A stretch of 7,015 nt of DNA, taken from the NCBI GenBank assembly GCA_027051995.1, contig JALUFY010000444.1, forward strand, positions 1 through 7,015. Reading direction: 5' to 3'. Position numbers and translations under genes: made by a program. The notes below the pieces were generated by a model. It did not search any database. It saw only the letters and a program-made list of their open reading frames with translations, and had not been told where the DNA came from. Positions within the stretch are counted from its first letter, which is position 1. Each line of letters starts with the position of its first letter. Source of the DNA: Hyphomicrobiales bacterium. Its GTDB lineage: Bacteria; Pseudomonadota; Alphaproteobacteria; Rhizobiales; Aestuariivirgaceae. Shown in pieces: positions 5,846 to 7,015 of the stretch.

Positions 5846-5931
5846 TGTGAGATGGTATTATTTGTAAGGCATATCCGCACCTTTTCTTTCTCCCGCCGAA
5901 CGGCAAGCACAACGGTGCGTTGGCCATGTTT

Positions 5932-6696
5932 TCAATCCGCGACATGGATTTCCGCGCCGGCCTCGCGCAGGGCGGCTTTCAGACCGCCTTGCGGGGTGGC
6001 GTCGCTGACAAGGGCGTCCACGCGGCTCAGAGGGCAGACCTCGAAGGAGGCGATGCGCCCGAACTTGGCGCTGACGCAGAGAATGGTCACCTGCTCGGCC
6101 TGGCCGATCATGGCGCGGGCGATCTGGGCCTCGGCGTTGTTGAAATCCATGACGCCGGAGCGGACATCCAGCGCGCCCAGCGTCAGCACGGCGTGATGGG
6201 CGCGGAACTGCCTGATCTGCTCGATGACCATGGGCCCCAGCGTCTGGCGGTTGCTTCTGTTGTATTCGCCGCCGAGCAGATAGACGCGCGCGCCGTTTCC
6301 GGCGCTGTCCATGACGCGGGCCACCTCGGCGGAGTTGGTGACCACCGTCAGCCCGGAAATCCCGGCCAGCTCCTCGGCGAAATAGACGGTGGTGGAGCCG
6401 GTATCGATGAAAACCGTCTCGCCGGGCGAGATCAGGGATGCGGCCTTCCTTGCGATGCGCGCCTTCTGGGCGGCGTTTTCGCTCATGCGGGCGCGGAAGG
6501 GGCCCTCACCGGTGGCCAGCGGCAGGGTCGCGCCGCCGTGGAACTTCTGCACCTTGCCCAGCCTGGCCAGCACGGTGAGATCGCGGCGGATGGTCTCCGG
6601 GGAGACCTTGAAGGCGGCGGCCAGATCATCCACCGCGGCGCGGCCGCGCTGGCGGACGATGGAAACGATCTGTTCGCGTCTTTCCCCTGGCGTCAT
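5932..6696 (-). CDS. DeoR/GlpR family transcriptional regulator
   Basis: The 254-residue length is usual for the DeoR family. The N-terminal winged helix-turn-helix covers about residues 5-57. Its recognition region VDDLAAAFKVSPETIRRDLTVL (22-43) is followed by the family signature LARLGKVQKFHGGA (43-56). The DeoRC sugar-phosphate sensor domain follows: ETVFIDTGSTTVYFAEEL (93-110), LTVVTNSAEVA (116-126), VYLLGGEYNRSNRQTLGP (138-155), LTLGALDVRSGVMDFNNAEA (171-190) and AKFGRIASFEVCPLSRVDALVSD (210-232). Family members bind DNA as oligomers and release it when a phosphorylated sugar or polyol intermediate binds. ATG 6696 is fixed by GGAGG (6707-6703) six bases upstream. No sugar catabolic gene lies next to it on its own strand downstream, so the target is probably the divergent unit at the right edge or a distant operon. 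The effector cannot be told from the sequence. Confidence 0.93.
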   Translation of the reverse strand: MTPGERREQIVSIVRQRGRAAVDDLAAAFKVSPETIRRDLTVLARLGKVQKFHGGATLPLATGEGPFRARMSENAAQKARIARKAASLISPGETVFIDTGSTTVYFAEELAGISGLTVVTNSAEVARVMDSAGNGARVYLLGGEYNRSNRQTLGPMVIEQIRQFRAHHAVLTLGALDVRSGVMDFNNAEAQIARAMIGQAEQVTILCVSAKFGRIASFEVCPLSRVDALVSDATPQGGLKAALREAGAEIHVAD

Positions 6697-6848
6697 GGCT
6701 GCCCTCCCTTTTCCATAACCTTGGAAACCTAGATCATTTTCCGGATCGTGTCCATTCAGGCAAGTCCGTCACATCCGTTCGCAGGTAATGCCGATTGTCC
6801 ATGTCGGATATCCAATGCGATTCCTTTCTGTTAGGGCGTATTTTATGC

Positions 6849-6878
6849 TTGTTCAGTCTTCTGTTGTGTGGTTATACT
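6849..6878 (+). promoter_or_regulatory. Candidate rightward sigma-70 promoter
   Basis: TATACT (6873-6878) matches the -10 consensus at 5 of 6 positions. TTGTTC (6849-6854) is a weak -35 at 18-base spacing. A start near 6885 would leave a leader of about 24 bases before ATG 6909. Confidence 0.4.
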
Positions 6879-6890
6879 CTTGTCACAACA
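6862..6890. promoter_or_regulatory. Candidate operator: inverted repeat flanking the -10 box
   Basis: TGTTGTG (6862-6868) and CACAACA (6884-6890) are perfect 7-base inverted arms. Their centres are 22 bases apart, about two helical turns, and they straddle the TATACT box. Such geometry suits a dimeric or tetrameric repressor blocking the promoter. The adjacent DeoR-type protein is the obvious candidate, though the link is inferred. Confidence 0.4.
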
Positions 6891-6908
6891 AGGCGCGGAA
6901 AGCGCGGC

Positions 6909-7015
6909 ATGGCCGCCGTGACCTGCTCCATCCGCCGTCGATACATTCCTTCCGCCCTGGTGCGGAAGAAGGGCTGGAGCACACCGCAGGGCCGCGACGC
7001 GAAGAACGACAAGCG
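6909..7015 (+). CDS. Possible gene start, unidentified (partial, runs off the window)
   Basis: From ATG 6909 the frame is open to the window end, about 35 codons. The product begins MAAVTCSIRRRYIPSALVRK and I do not recognise it. Support: 30 of 35 codons end in G or C, as in the real genes here; a promoter candidate lies about 30 bases upstream; and it is divergent from a regulator. Against: the Shine-Dalgarno (GGAAAG) is weak. The antisense frame ending with TAA at 6872-6874 shares the same third positions, so it is equally G/C-biased and could instead be the tail of a minus-strand gene. Confidence 0.3.
   Translation, partial: MAAVTCSIRRRYIPSALVRKKGWSTPQGRDAKNDK

Larger units (their letters stand above)
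5545..5931. other. Intergenic region between convergent genes
   Basis: This 387-base stretch separates the small secreted-protein gene from the convergent DeoR gene. It holds an intrinsic terminator (5569-5603) and a pair of inverted palindromic repeats (5695-5845). Short open frames here give peptides such as AFAGTT or SFPRRREP. These are typical translations of this repeat type and not genes. I see nothing else in 5604-5694 or 5846-5931. Confidence 0.7.
6697..6908. other. Intergenic regulatory region upstream of the DeoR gene
   Basis: No convincing complete gene lies between the DeoR start and the possible gene at 6909. The region is less GC-rich than its neighbours. Besides the DeoR ribosome site (6703-6707) and the promoter/operator candidate at 6849-6890, it holds an 8-base palindrome GGATATCC at 6806-6813. 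No clear promoter for the DeoR gene was recognised. Confidence 0.5.

Noticed and set aside
5920..6732. 270-residue plus-strand frame
   Set aside because: It is a shadow of the DeoR gene, whose helix-turn-helix and sensor motifs are unmistakable on the minus strand.

Overview
The window is GC-rich, densely coded DNA, most likely from an alphaproteobacterium. The best taxonomic marker is the truncated gene at the left edge. It encodes a single-domain response regulator that closely resembles CpdR, the cell-cycle regulator of ClpXP proteolysis found in Alphaproteobacteria. The order or genus cannot be fixed from the sequence. Strong G/C preference at third codon positions opens many long antisense reading frames, and these were set aside.

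Layout. (1) Positions 1-254, minus strand: 5' end of cpdR, with a 101-base upstream spacer holding a weak promoter candidate. (2) Positions 356-5058: a surface-glycan gene block of four genes. A two-domain protein (formyltransferase-like N-terminus plus a GINT1-type five-bladed propeller, minus strand) is divergent, across 39 bases, from a GT4 glycosyltransferase (plus strand, 1862-2950). That gene converges with zero gap on a second GT4 glycosyltransferase (minus, 2951-4225). The second GT4 overlaps by ATGA with an upstream WecG/TagA/CpsF-family (GT26) glycosyltransferase (minus, 4222-5058). (3) Positions 5230-5544, plus strand: a small secreted Tyr/Gly/Arg-rich protein with a strong ribosome binding site and a good intrinsic terminator. 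(4) Positions 5695-5845: a pair of inverted palindromic repeats in the intergenic space between converging genes. Their hairpin arms differ by paired, compensatory substitutions. (5) Positions 5932-6696, minus strand: a DeoR/GlpR-type sugar-responsive repressor. (6) Positions 6697-7015: a regulatory-looking intergenic region with a promoter candidate inside a two-turn inverted repeat, followed by a possible gene start that runs off the window.

How the genes work together (inference). GT26 enzymes of the WecG/TagA/CpsF family transfer a sugar onto a lipid-linked precursor, and GT4 enzymes extend the chain. The GT26 gene and the overlapping GT4 gene, with the convergent GT4 and the GINT1-like protein, look like part of an exopolysaccharide, capsule or O-antigen locus. 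No flippase, polymerase, initiating phosphosugar transferase or export gene is visible here, so the locus is either incomplete in the window or dispersed. The DeoR regulator probably controls a sugar or polyol operon outside the window. The most unusual items are the covarying inverted repeat pair, the bacterial GINT1-like protein, and the small Cys-pair secreted protein. No clearly new multi-gene system is evident.
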